64,000 bases of DNA from assembly GCF_009683175.1 (NCBI RefSeq), contig NZ_WKKW01000001.1:682001-746000 (forward strand), written 5' to 3'. Below the pieces are notes generated by a model. The model searched no databases. It was not told the DNA's origin and saw nothing but the letters and a program-made list of their open reading frames with translations. Every line of letters starts with the position of its first letter. Position 1 is the stretch's first letter. Of the stretch, positions 55,870 to 64,000 are shown piece by piece. The DNA is from Bifidobacterium asteroides (GTDB taxonomy: Bacteria; Actinomycetota; Actinomycetes; Actinomycetales; Bifidobacteriaceae). The translations under genes were made by a program, and so were the position numbers.

Positions 55870-56846
55870 CGGCTCTTCCGCAGGAGCCGGGACCGGAGCA
55901 GCCAGCGAGCGCGGGAACCTACAGGAACCGAATCATCATCTGCGTCACCGCCGACTGTCCCTGCCTCCAAGGACTGGTCGTCCTGGTCAACTTCAGCCTC
56001 CGGTGCCTGATCGAAGGTATCCGCAGCATCGGTCCAGTCCGGCTCGGCACCCTGCTCATCGTCCTCATATCCTGCCGTTGATTCATCTTCGTCGGCATCG
56101 TCCTGGGCGTCAGTGTCGTCAGTGTCATCATCGACATCCGGGAGTTCATCGTCGACCTGAGGCAGATCTGGCTCGCGTCCTTCGACCAACTTGTCCAAAT
56201 CGTCCTGGATGATCTGCCAGACCCGGTCGATGGATTGGGTGGCGTCGATAACAAGGAACCGGTCGGGCTCCCTCTGAGCCAGCTGCAGAAATGCCTGACG
56301 CACATGCTGCTGGAAGTCATCGCCAGCCGACTCCAGCCGATCGGGCTCATGATCAAGACGCAACTTGGACTGAGACGGATCCGCGTCCAGCAGATAGGTG
56401 CGCCTGGGCAACAAACCCTGACTGGCCCAGAGGCTCAGCCGACGAATCACATCCACTGACAGATCACGACCTCCGGCCTGATAGGCCACTGAGGAATCCA
56501 GGTAACGGTCGCAGAGCACAATATCTCCGCGATCCAGAGCCGGACGCACCACCTGGGCCACATGCTCAGCCCGATCCGCCGCATAGAGCAGAGCTTCGGT
56601 CCTGGGAGCCAGATCATCGGAGGCATCAACCACATCGGTACCCCCGGTCACGGCGACCGAGGGAAAGGCAGCCAAGCCATGAAGGACGAGTTCTCGGATG
56701 GTCAATCCGACAGGGGTGCCGCCTGGCTCGCGGGTAACCAGGGATCGCAGGCCACGCTCCTGCAGATAGTTGTGTGCTTGTTGGACCTGGGTGGTTTTAC
56801 CTGCACCATCCACGCCCTCGAAGGAAATGAACAAACCATCGCTCAT
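55866..56846 (-). CDS. tmk: Thymidylate kinase with long acidic C-terminal tail
   Basis: The 326-residue enzyme phosphorylates dTMP to dTDP. The kinase domain (about 1-218) has the P-loop [12 protein letters not shown] at 9-20, [10 protein letters not shown] and [13 protein letters not shown] 100-residue extension follows, unusual for the family (normally about 205-215 residues). It is almost wholly Asp/Glu from 225 to 305, then ends with the basic [15 protein letters not shown]. The gene overlaps topA and holB by ATGA, so all three are coupled. Confidence 0.93.
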   Translation of the reverse strand: MSDGLFISFEGVDGAGKTTQVQQAHNYLQERGLRSLVTREPGGTPVGLTIRELVLHGLAAFPSVAVTGGTDVVDASDDLAPRTEALLYAADRAEHVAQVVRPALDRGDIVLCDRYLDSSVAYQAGGRDLSVDVIRRLSLWASQGLLPRRTYLLDADPSQSKLRLDHEPDRLESAGDDFQQHVRQAFLQLAQREPDRFLVIDATQSIDRVWQIIQDDLDKLVEGREPDLPQVDDELPDVDDDTDDTDAQDDADEDESTAGYEDDEQGAEPDWTDAADTFDQAPEAEVDQDDQSLEAGTVGGDADDDSVPVGSRARWLLRSRLLRKSR

Positions 56847-59707
56847 GCCTGATGCTCCCTAGTCTTGGAAGTCCTGGTGGTTTTAGTCTTCTTTGTGGTT
56901 TTGCGGGCGCGCGTGGTCGACTTGGCTGCTGCGGATTTGCTGGACGTCGACTTCCGCGTGGTCGACTTGCGGGTGGTCCGGCCGCGCCGCTTGGCGGGCC
57001 CGGCAGCGCGCTTCTCTGCCAGCAGACGGAAGGCCACCTCCGGCTCGATGGACTGGGCCGTGTACTGCTTGGGCAGGGTCCTGTTGGTCTGCCCGTCGGT
57101 GATGTAGACGCCGTAGAACCCGTCCTTGATGGTGACGGGTTTGCCGCTGTCAGGGTCCGTACCCAGCTCACGAAGAGGAGGCTTGGCCGCGCTCCGGGAA
57201 CGCCGTCCGTACTTGGGCTGGTCGAAAAGGGCCTTGGCCCCGGCCTGGTCGATAGTGAAGATCTGCCCCTCGTCTGTCAGCGAACGTGTTTCGGTGCCGC
57301 CGTCTGTCTTGGTGGCCGTCAGATAGGGACCATAGCGGCCGTTGCTGGCTGTGACGGTAGCCTGGCTGGTTTCTCCCGTCTTGGCATCAGTCAGTTCGAT
57401 GCTGCCCACCGTCCTAGGCAGGCTGAGCAGCTTCAGAGCATCCTCCAAGGTGACCGTATCCGGATCCATGGTCTTGAAGAGCGATGCCATCTTGGGCTTA
57501 GGACCAGTAGTTTGTTTGGTTGTCCGTGCAGACTTGCCGGACGGCTTTTTCTGCTCGGCCGTTTCCTCCTCAGGGCTGATCAGAGCCACATAGGGCCCGA
57601 ATCTGCCCTTGCGCACCTCGACGCGACCGCCGGTCTGTGGATCCTTGCCCAGCTGACGGGGACCGCCGGCGTTGGCTGCAATCAGTTCATGGCCCGCCGC
57701 CACAGTCAGCTCGTCCGGAGCCATGGTGGGCGGCAACGAAGCACGCTTAGGGTTTCCGTCGGCATCCAGGTTAGCCGTATCTTCAAGATAGGGACCATAG
57801 CGGCCGACCCTCACCTGCAGACCATCGCCTATCTCGATGGTGTTGATCTTACGGGCGTCGATGTCTCCCAGCTGGGCCACCTGCTCCTGCAGGCCCTGAT
57901 GAGCCTGGTCAGCGTTTTGAGCGGCACCCGGGCCCGAGCCGAAGTAGAACCGGGTCAGCCAGTCCTTGCCTCGCTCCTTGCCATGGGCGATCATATCCAG
58001 GCCGTTCTCCATCTGCGCCGTGAATTGGTAGTCCACGTACTTGGGGAAGTTGGTCTCCAACAATCTGACCACCGAAAATGCCAGCCAGGAGGGGATCAGG
58101 GCACGGCCGCGCTCGTAGACGTATCCGCGATCGATGATGGTCGAAATGATGCTGGCATAGGTGGAAGGCCTGCCGATCTCCTTGGCCTCCAGGGTCTTGA
58201 CCAGAGATGCCTCGGTGTAACGGGCCGGCGGCTGGGTCTCATGACCCTCGGGATCGACGGAGACAGCACGAAGCACGTCCCCCTGCCGGACCGGGGGCAA
58301 GGAAGAACCCTCATCAGTCTGCTCAGAGCCTGCGCCCATGGCCTTGAGGAATCCAGGGAACTTGATGACAGTGCCTGAAGCCTGGAAGAGGGCCGTACCC
58401 TCCTTGCCCGCCTGCGCCGACAGACGGATGGTGGCTGTGGACCCGGTGGCGTCGGCCATCTGCGAAGCCAGGGTGCGACGCCAGATCAGGGTGTAGAGCT
58501 TGAGCTGGTCAGGGGCCAGACGGTCGGCCAGATCCTGGGGCCTGTGGAAGGTGGAACCGGCGGGCCGGATGCACTCGTGGGCCTCCTGGGCACCGGCCGT
58601 CTTGGTCACATACTGCTTGGACTCGGCCGAAAGGTACTCGGCCCCGTACTCACGCTCAACCCCCTTGCGGGCAGCGGCAATGGCCTCCTGAGAGAGGGTG
58701 ACCGAATCGGTACGCATGTAGGTGATGAACCCGTTCTCATAGAGCCCCTGGGCAGCGCGCATGGTGGCCCGCGAACTCATGCCCAGCCGGTTGCCCGCCG
58801 TCTGCTGAAGGGTAGACGTGGTGAAGGGGGGCTGGGGGCGCCGCCGATATGGCTTGGTCTCCATACCCGTCACCGTGAAGTCCCCATCCTTCAGTTTCTC
58901 AGCCAGTTTCCGGGCGTGCTTCTCATCCAGCTGCAGGACCTGCTCCTTGGCGGCCGCTTCCGTCAGCTGACCCTTGGAGGTGAAGTCCTTGGAACCCGCC
59001 AGCCGCTGCTCCCCCAGGCTGATCATCCGCGCCTGAAAACCGCCAGACGACGCCGATTCCCCGGTATCCTCCTGCACTAGACGCGCCAGCAGATCCCAGT
59101 AGGAGGCCTTGACGAAAGCCATGCGCTCACGCTCGCGCTCCACAATCAGCCGGGTCGCCACAGACTGGACACGCCCGGCGCTCAGCCCCGGACCCACCTT
59201 GCGCCAGAGTACCGGTGAAAGCTCGTAGCCATAGAGACGATCCAAGACCCTGCGGGTCTCCTGGGCATCGACCATGTGGGCATCCACGTCCCTGGTGTGC
59301 TTGAGCGAATTCTTGATGGCCTCTGGGGTGATTTCATGAAAGACCATGCGCTTTACCGGCACCTTGGGTTTAAGGGTCTGGACCAGATGCCAGGCGATGG
59401 CCTCCCCCTCGCGATCCTCATCAGTGGCCAGGTAGAGCTCGTCGGCGTTCTTCAGCGCCTTTTTAAGCTCGGACACCGTGTGCTTCTTCTTGTCGTCCAC
59501 AATGTAGTAGGGCTTGAAGCCATCGTTCACGTCTACGCCGAACTTGCCGTAGGCCTTCTTCTGGGAGGCCGGGATCTGCGACGGCTGAGCCAGGTCGCGG
59601 ATATGGCCCACCGAAGCCATCACCGTGTAGCCCTTGCCCAGGTACCCGCCGATCTTCTTTGCCTTGGTTGGCGACTCAACAATGACGAGCTTATTGCCGG
59701 ATGCCAT
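56843..59707 (-). CDS. topA: DNA topoisomerase I
   Basis: The 954-residue type IA enzyme relaxes negative supercoils. The TOPRIM domain has [12 protein letters not shown] and [16 protein letters not shown]; the catalytic Tyr is in FITYMRTDS near residue 330. Repeated C-terminal domains ([26 protein letters not shown]) replace zinc fingers, as in actinobacteria. A Lys/Arg/Ser/Thr-rich tail (about 60 residues, repeats of RKST and TTRKS) ends it and probably holds DNA. The ATG follows GGAGAG. It is the first gene of topA-tmk-holB. Confidence 0.97.
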   Translation of the reverse strand: MASGNKLVIVESPTKAKKIGGYLGKGYTVMASVGHIRDLAQPSQIPASQKKAYGKFGVDVNDGFKPYYIVDDKKKHTVSELKKALKNADELYLATDEDREGEAIAWHLVQTLKPKVPVKRMVFHEITPEAIKNSLKHTRDVDAHMVDAQETRRVLDRLYGYELSPVLWRKVGPGLSAGRVQSVATRLIVERERERMAFVKASYWDLLARLVQEDTGESASSGGFQARMISLGEQRLAGSKDFTSKGQLTEAAAKEQVLQLDEKHARKLAEKLKDGDFTVTGMETKPYRRRPQPPFTTSTLQQTAGNRLGMSSRATMRAAQGLYENGFITYMRTDSVTLSQEAIAAARKGVEREYGAEYLSAESKQYVTKTAGAQEAHECIRPAGSTFHRPQDLADRLAPDQLKLYTLIWRRTLASQMADATGSTATIRLSAQAGKEGTALFQASGTVIKFPGFLKAMGAGSEQTDEGSSLPPVRQGDVLRAVSVDPEGHETQPPARYTEASLVKTLEAKEIGRPSTYASIISTIIDRGYVYERGRALIPSWLAFSVVRLLETNFPKYVDYQFTAQMENGLDMIAHGKERGKDWLTRFYFGSGPGAAQNADQAHQGLQEQVAQLGDIDARKINTIEIGDGLQVRVGRYGPYLEDTANLDADGNPKRASLPPTMAPDELTVAAGHELIAANAGGPRQLGKDPQTGGRVEVRKGRFGPYVALISPEEETAEQKKPSGKSARTTKQTTGPKPKMASLFKTMDPDTVTLEDALKLLSLPRTVGSIELTDAKTGETSQATVTASNGRYGPYLTATKTDGGTETRSLTDEGQIFTIDQAGAKALFDQPKYGRRSRSAAKPPLRELGTDPDSGKPVTIKDGFYGVYITDGQTNRTLPKQYTAQSIEPEVAFRLLAEKRAAGPAKRRGRTTRKSTTRKSTSSKSAAAKSTTRARKTTKKTKTTRTSKTREHQA

Positions 59708-59854
59708 GGCCTCTCCTTATATTGTGGTCTTTCGCACGCCATCTTACTCACGAGGTTCCGCCACAGTGCAAATCAAGGGGTCATGTGCACGGGTGTGGAT
59801 CCCCGAGTTTGATGGTGGATGAATCAGATGTGTTCAGTACGCCCAAAATCAACC

Positions 59855-60874
59855 TCAGTCATTTTGGGGCGGAGCCGGAGGCCGACCAACAAGGCCCATC
59901 CTGGTCAGAGGCGAAGCTGTGATCTGTCTCATCGCCAGAACCAGTCCCAAGGTCAGCGACAGAACCGAAGCCATCATTATGACAGCCGAGCAGTGAACCC
60001 CGTAGGCCGTCCACCGGGCGCCGATCTCCAGACCGGGGCTGACCTGCCAGATGACATAGCAGGCATAGAGAATCCCCAGGAACCCTGCTACCAGCATCAG
60101 AGTGGAGACAATCTGAATCGAAGCTGAGGACATTCTGGTCCCAGGAACGTCCATCCCGGTGCCACGGGTGGCGGCCAGAGCAATAAGGCAGAGACCAGCC
60201 GGAATAAGAATGCCCATGACCACGTCTGAGGGGCGGTGCCAGCCGCCCTGTACCAGCGAACAGCCCACGGACAAATCAAAGGCGAACCCCACCAAGGCGA
60301 CCGGGGCCCTCCAAATGCGCGGCACCACACAGAGCAGGGCCAGTACCACCGCCAGAGCCAGGATGGTGTGTCCCGAGGGAGCTGAGTTGGCTGCAGAAGC
60401 CTGAGCATGGATCAACACAGGGCGTGGCAGGAAGCGTTTGAGAATGCGTGCCGCCCCGTAGACCACCAGAGCATAAACTGCAACCTGACCGAGCAGCCAC
60501 CGCCGGCGCCGGGCCAGTACCACCGCCAGGGCTGCAAGACCCAGCACCACACAAATCGCCACGGTCACATAAGGAATGGTAAACAGCCGCAGATAAGACT
60601 TGACCAGGGGCACCTGGTCAAGAAAACCCCGGAAGTTGGCCAGGGCCATGTCGTCGTAGGTCTGCCCGGGAACAGTCCAGACGGCCGCCCACCAGACCAA
60701 AGCCGCCAGACCCAGGCAGACCAGTCCGGAGACCAGGCACAGGACCAGGGCTGAAATCCGTGGGCGAGAAGTCAGGGGATCCCGGTCAACATGACTGCCA
60801 TCCTCTTCGGTCTGCTCATTCGGGCTCCGGTACCAGGTCTGTTGTGCTTCGCCCTGCTCGCGCTTGTTGGTCAT
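59855..60874 (-). CDS. PAP2 family phosphatase
   Basis: The 339-residue membrane protein has about six spans and the PAP2 motifs: KRFLPRP (motif 1), APSGHT (motif 2) and GGWHRPSDVVMG (motif 3, with the nucleophilic His and partner Asp). Members remove phosphate from lipid phosphates such as undecaprenyl pyrophosphate. Motif 1 spacing is shorter than the K-x6-R-P consensus. A short Glu/Arg-rich N-terminal tail precedes the first span. The ATG follows TGAGGT. A hairpin CCCAAAAT/ATTTTGGG (59842-59868) overlaps the stop. Confidence 0.88.
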   Translation of the reverse strand: MTNKREQGEAQQTWYRSPNEQTEEDGSHVDRDPLTSRPRISALVLCLVSGLVCLGLAALVWWAAVWTVPGQTYDDMALANFRGFLDQVPLVKSYLRLFTIPYVTVAICVVLGLAALAVVLARRRRWLLGQVAVYALVVYGAARILKRFLPRPVLIHAQASAANSAPSGHTILALAVVLALLCVVPRIWRAPVALVGFAFDLSVGCSLVQGGWHRPSDVVMGILIPAGLCLIALAATRGTGMDVPGTRMSSASIQIVSTLMLVAGFLGILYACYVIWQVSPGLEIGARWTAYGVHCSAVIMMASVLSLTLGLVLAMRQITASPLTRMGLVGRPPAPPQND

Positions 60875-61059
60875 ACCTCAAGACTCTATCCAACCCCTGG
60901 GTCGACAGCCGACACCCCGTCCGACTAACGCGTTCAATTCACCATCTTTACTATATTTCAGCGGACAAAACGGCAATATACAAGGAAACCAACCCTGCCA
61001 ATCAACCATCTTCCTGATTCCGCTGTCTAAGAGAAATCATCAACTCGCCCCAATTTGTG

Positions 61060-61082
61060 TATAATGTTAACAAAAGATGTTA
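61060..61082 (+). promoter_or_regulatory. Candidate -10 box and adjoining operator for the alpha-mannosidase
   Basis: TATAAT (61060-61065) has no clear -35. It is followed by the inverted repeat TAACA-AAAGA-TGTTA (61068-61082), placed where a repressor would block transcription start. The ATG is 99 bases after the -10 box. The rest of the 60875-61163 gap is empty. Confidence 0.4.
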
Positions 61083-61163
61083 GCATGGCAGTTATTCGCC
61101 AGCATTGGAGCCGGGGGCGGTCAGCGCGGTGTTGGCGTATTCCAGCAGACTCTAAGGAGCGTC

Positions 61164-64000
61164 ATGTATCTCAACGTAGAGCGAGAACTTACCAAGTGCG
61201 AACGCGTAATTCGTCAACGCGTCAGCCCTTATGTGGACACGGCCCTGTCGACATGCCAGGTCCGCAGCCACGAAAATCCCGGAGAACCCATACCACCGGC
61301 GCTCTTTCTGGAGGACGCGCGCAACGGAAGAGCGGAATTCCAACCATTTAGACTCGGTACCACCTGGGGGACCACCTGGGGAACCACCTGGTTTGAGCTG
61401 AAGGGAAAGATACCCGTCGACATGCTTAACCCTGTGCCCGACCGGCCCATTGAATTGAACATCGATTTGGGCTGGCATCCCGATTTCGTAGGCGGGCACA
61501 TAGAAGGGATGGTCTTTCGACCTGACGGGACGGTCATCAAGGCCGTTCATCCGCTGAACACCTGGGTACCTCTGATAGGCCCAGCCGGAGTCGATTCAGC
61601 CATTGCTGCCGATGGCTCCTTCACCCTCTACCTGGAAGCAGCCTGCAACCCTGTCATTTTGGGAGTACCGTCGTTCGCCAGGACTGAACTCGGCGCTGGG
61701 CCTACAGGCAGGCCCGACCAGCCTTATACCTTCCGAAAAGCGGATGTCTGCCTGCATGACCGACAGCTGGATGCCTACAGGGCCGACTTGGATGCAGTCA
61801 GCCAACTCATCGGCATCCAGGATAAGGACTCTCTTTGGTACTGGACGCTGGCCAAATCCCTCCAGGCATCCATGAACCTCTATGACGACCAGAACAGAGC
61901 CCAGACCGTAGGCCCAGCCCGTCAAGCCCTGGCCAAGGTGCTGTCGACTCCTGCCGAAAAAGTTGGGCTCAGACACACAGCCATAGGTCACGCCCATATA
62001 GACTCCGCCTGGCTCTGGCCCGTCAGGGAAACCCGCCGCAAGGTGGCAAGAACCGTCTCAAATGTCTTGGCTTTGATGGACGAGGATCCGGAATTCACCT
62101 ACGCCATGAGCTCCGCCCAGCAATATGCCTGGCTTGAGGAAGGCTACCCGGATCTGTTCGCCAGGGTCAAGGCACGAGTAGCCGAGGGCAGGTTCATTCC
62201 CGTGGGAGGCATGTGGGTTGAATCCGACGGTATGCTGCCCAGCGGTGAATCCCTAATCCGACAAATATCCTACGGACAACGGTACTTCCGGGACAGGTTC
62301 GGACTTAGCCCCAAGGGAATCTGGCTGCCTGACAGCTTCGGCTACACCGGCGCTTTCCCGCAAATCGCCCGGCGCAGCGGCTACCAGTGGTTCCTTACGC
62401 AGAAGATCGCCTGGTCAGACACCACCCGCTTCCCCCATCACTCCTTCCTCTGGCAAGGAATCGATGGGTCGCAGATCCTCACCCATTTCCCGCCCTCCGA
62501 CACCTATGGGGCCCAGGTTAGCGCCAAGGAACTGCAGTACTCAGAGCACAATTTCAAGGACAAGGACCTTTCGGACCAGGCCATGATTCTGTACGGCTAC
62601 GGCGATGGCGGCGGGGGTCCTACAAGGCAGATGCTGGGCCGGGTCCACAGATTCGCTGATCTGCAAGGGGTGCCGCCGGTGACCATCGGCACTCCGGATG
62701 AGTTCTTCGAGTCTCTTGGCCGGAAAATGCCGGCAACCGCCGGAGCGGAGATGCCGGTCTGGAAGGGCGAGCTCTATCTGGAACTCCACCGGGCAACGTT
62801 GACCTCTCAACAGGACATGAAGCGGGGATGCCGCCAGGAGGAGTCCCTTCTGCGCATGGCCGAGTATCTATGCGCCATGGCGGCGCTGGACGGAGGGTCA
62901 TACGTCTATCCCCGCCAGGACCTCGACCGGATCTGGAAGACCCTCCTGCTCAACCAGTTCCATGACATTCTGCCCGGATCAGCCATCGCTTGGGTGCATC
63001 GCCAGGCCCGGGAGGCCTACAAGCGAGACCTAGCCAAGCTTGAAACCCTGATCCGATCGGCCTGCGACGCTCTGACGGCAAACCATCCCGACCTTCCGAT
63101 CCTGCCTCAGGCGCAATTGCTTCCCTTTGCGCAGGCAGGCGGCTCCTGGACTCCACAGTCCCCAATCCGTCAAGGTCGGGCAGTCAACCTCACCCAGACC
63201 GAAGAAGGCTGCTTGCTAGACAATGGGTTCCTGCGGGTTCGGCTGAATGCCGCCGGGGCAGTCACCTCCTGCGTGGATACAGCCCGAAACCTAGAAATGG
63301 TCGCCGAGGGCGAGACCATGGGCGTCTATGAGCTCTTCATCGATCAACCCTCCATGTGGGATGCCTGGGATATCGAGCGCGATGCGCTCCTGACTGGGAA
63401 GACCGTGACCGACTCCAGGATCGTCCAAGCGAAAGTCAATCAGAACGGTTCGGCCGAAGTCACTGTAGAGGCCGGATACGGAACCAGCAGCTTCCGCACC
63501 ATGATCAGCCTGTCTCCCGGGTCAAGCTCCCTGGACTTCTCAGCTCGGATCGACTGGCGCGAGAAGGAGCGCTTCCTGAAGGTCCGCATGCCAGTCTCAA
63601 TCATCGCAGACCAGGGCCAGTTCGAATGCCAGTATGGGTATGTGAATCGGCCTGTGACCAAGAACACGCCTGGAGACGAGGCCAAGTTCGAAAGCTGCAC
63701 ACATCGATTCGTCCGAATCGCGGATTCGCGCCAAGCCGTGTCGGTGGTCAACGCCAGCACCTACGGAGCCGATGCCTACCCGCTTCGGAATGATTCGAAC
63801 GAACCATCCGGCACCATGGTCAGGCTGTCTCTTCTGGAATCGCCGATTTTCCCCGACCCGGACACGGATACAGGCATTCACGACTTCCACTGGACCGTCT
63901 CGGCCGGCAACAACCTGGCCGACACCCTGGACGAGGCCAATCGGGTCAACGCGCCGATCCTGAACGACGTGCCCGGAATCGAGCCGCCGGTGACCCTGGA
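61164..64000 (+). CDS. Alpha-mannosidase, GH38, 5' part
   Basis: The frame is open to the right edge (945 complete codons), so the 3' end is missing; family members are about 1000-1050 residues. Zinc and catalytic motifs are present: GHAHIDSAWLWPVRE near residue 276, the nucleophile Asp in WLPDSFGYTGAFPQI near 390, and LLNQFHDILPGSAI near 598. It cleaves terminal alpha-mannose, most likely from host glycans. No signal peptide is seen, so it acts on imported oligosaccharides. AAGGAG lies 5 bases before the ATG. An in-frame 12-base repeat encodes TTWGTTWGTTW near residues 66-76. A candidate operator lies upstream. Confidence 0.95.
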   Translation, partial: MYLNVERELTKCERVIRQRVSPYVDTALSTCQVRSHENPGEPIPPALFLEDARNGRAEFQPFRLGTTWGTTWGTTWFELKGKIPVDMLNPVPDRPIELNIDLGWHPDFVGGHIEGMVFRPDGTVIKAVHPLNTWVPLIGPAGVDSAIAADGSFTLYLEAACNPVILGVPSFARTELGAGPTGRPDQPYTFRKADVCLHDRQLDAYRADLDAVSQLIGIQDKDSLWYWTLAKSLQASMNLYDDQNRAQTVGPARQALAKVLSTPAEKVGLRHTAIGHAHIDSAWLWPVRETRRKVARTVSNVLALMDEDPEFTYAMSSAQQYAWLEEGYPDLFARVKARVAEGRFIPVGGMWVESDGMLPSGESLIRQISYGQRYFRDRFGLSPKGIWLPDSFGYTGAFPQIARRSGYQWFLTQKIAWSDTTRFPHHSFLWQGIDGSQILTHFPPSDTYGAQVSAKELQYSEHNFKDKDLSDQAMILYGYGDGGGGPTRQMLGRVHRFADLQGVPPVTIGTPDEFFESLGRKMPATAGAEMPVWKGELYLELHRATLTSQQDMKRGCRQEESLLRMAEYLCAMAALDGGSYVYPRQDLDRIWKTLLLNQFHDILPGSAIAWVHRQAREAYKRDLAKLETLIRSACDALTANHPDLPILPQAQLLPFAQAGGSWTPQSPIRQGRAVNLTQTEEGCLLDNGFLRVRLNAAGAVTSCVDTARNLEMVAEGETMGVYELFIDQPSMWDAWDIERDALLTGKTVTDSRIVQAKVNQNGSAEVTVEAGYGTSSFRTMISLSPGSSSLDFSARIDWREKERFLKVRMPVSIIADQGQFECQYGYVNRPVTKNTPGDEAKFESCTHRFVRIADSRQAVSVVNASTYGADAYPLRNDSNEPSGTMVRLSLLESPIFPDPDTDTGIHDFHWTVSAGNNLADTLDEANRVNAPILNDVPGIEPPVTL
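61359..61391 (+). repeat. 12-base in-frame repeat in the mannosidase gene
   Basis: ACCACCTGG recurs three times with a 12-base period (61359, 61371, 61383), encoding TTWG-TTWG-TTW. In other GH38 enzymes I recall a single WGTTWF at this point, so two extra copies look like slippage. Confidence 0.7.

Noticed and set aside
59842-59868. Hairpin at the end of the PAP2 gene as a terminator
   Set aside because: The stem overlaps the stop codon and no T tract follows on the minus strand; kept only as a note.
1-64000. CRISPR array, insertion sequence or prophage
   Set aside because: No regularly spaced direct repeats, no transposase or integrase, and no phage structural genes were seen. The repeats present are the RCC1 blades and short tandem units.

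Overview
The window is a G+C-rich, gene-dense bacterial chromosome segment with no phage, insertion sequence or CRISPR array. It is actinobacterial, most likely Bifidobacterium or a close relative in the insect-gut lineages. The signs are a GlnR-type orphan OmpR regulator, DUF2469, a Rho with an Arg/Asn/Asp-rich insert, an HspR-type HAIR box at clpB, a C69 dipeptidase, a bifidobacterial-type aquaporin remnant, a GH38 alpha-mannosidase and LPLTG-anchored RCC1 surface proteins. The genus assignment is inference from gene content; no search was run.

Layout. 1-8.1 kb holds a DUF421 protein (cut by the left edge), mntP, a small membrane protein, glnR-nth, an orphan family-5 solute-binding protein and valS. 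8.4-18.2 kb is dominated by two giant secreted LPLTG proteins made of InlB-type B-repeats and seven-bladed RCC1 propellers, with a chorismate mutase between them on the other strand. 18.4-24.4 kb has rho, a TetR regulator, an FAD oxidoreductase, DUF2469 and a GNAT acetyltransferase. 24.5-31.2 kb is a long minus-strand series: a phosphoribosyltransferase-like protein, a SpoU methyltransferase, an ABC ATPase and a permease, joined by 4-base ATGA overlaps, then gatC-gatA-gatB. 31.3-42.2 kb has rmuC (LexA-like box), a degenerate P-type ATPase, clpB (HAIR box), an FAH-family protein, a YggS protein, gluQRS (carrying a parS-like site) and an amidohydrolase. 42.4-43.4 kb has a broken aquaporin gene and a G14 tract. 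43.5-50.3 kb is a probable LacI-controlled nucleoside-use island (nucleoside hydrolase, MFS transporter, ECF S-T-A-A) with a twin operator. 50.6-60.9 kb has tRNA-Lys, formate-THF ligase, a C69 dipeptidase, a PEBP protein, the topA-tmk-holB operon and a PAP2 phosphatase. 61.2 kb to the right edge is the start of a GH38 alpha-mannosidase.

How the genes work together. Most are housekeeping: tRNA charging and amidation (valS, gatCAB, gluQRS), replication and nucleotide supply (topA, tmk, holB, fhs), repair (nth, rmuC), proteostasis (clpB) and transcription termination (rho). The accessory content is the pair of propeller proteins, the nucleoside/ECF island and the mannosidase, which fit life in a host gut rich in glycans and nucleosides.

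The most unusual feature is a run of intact genes between 28.9 and 34.9 kb whose products keep the fold of a known enzyme family but have lost signature catalytic residues: an ABC ATPase, a phosphoribosyltransferase and a P-type ATPase.
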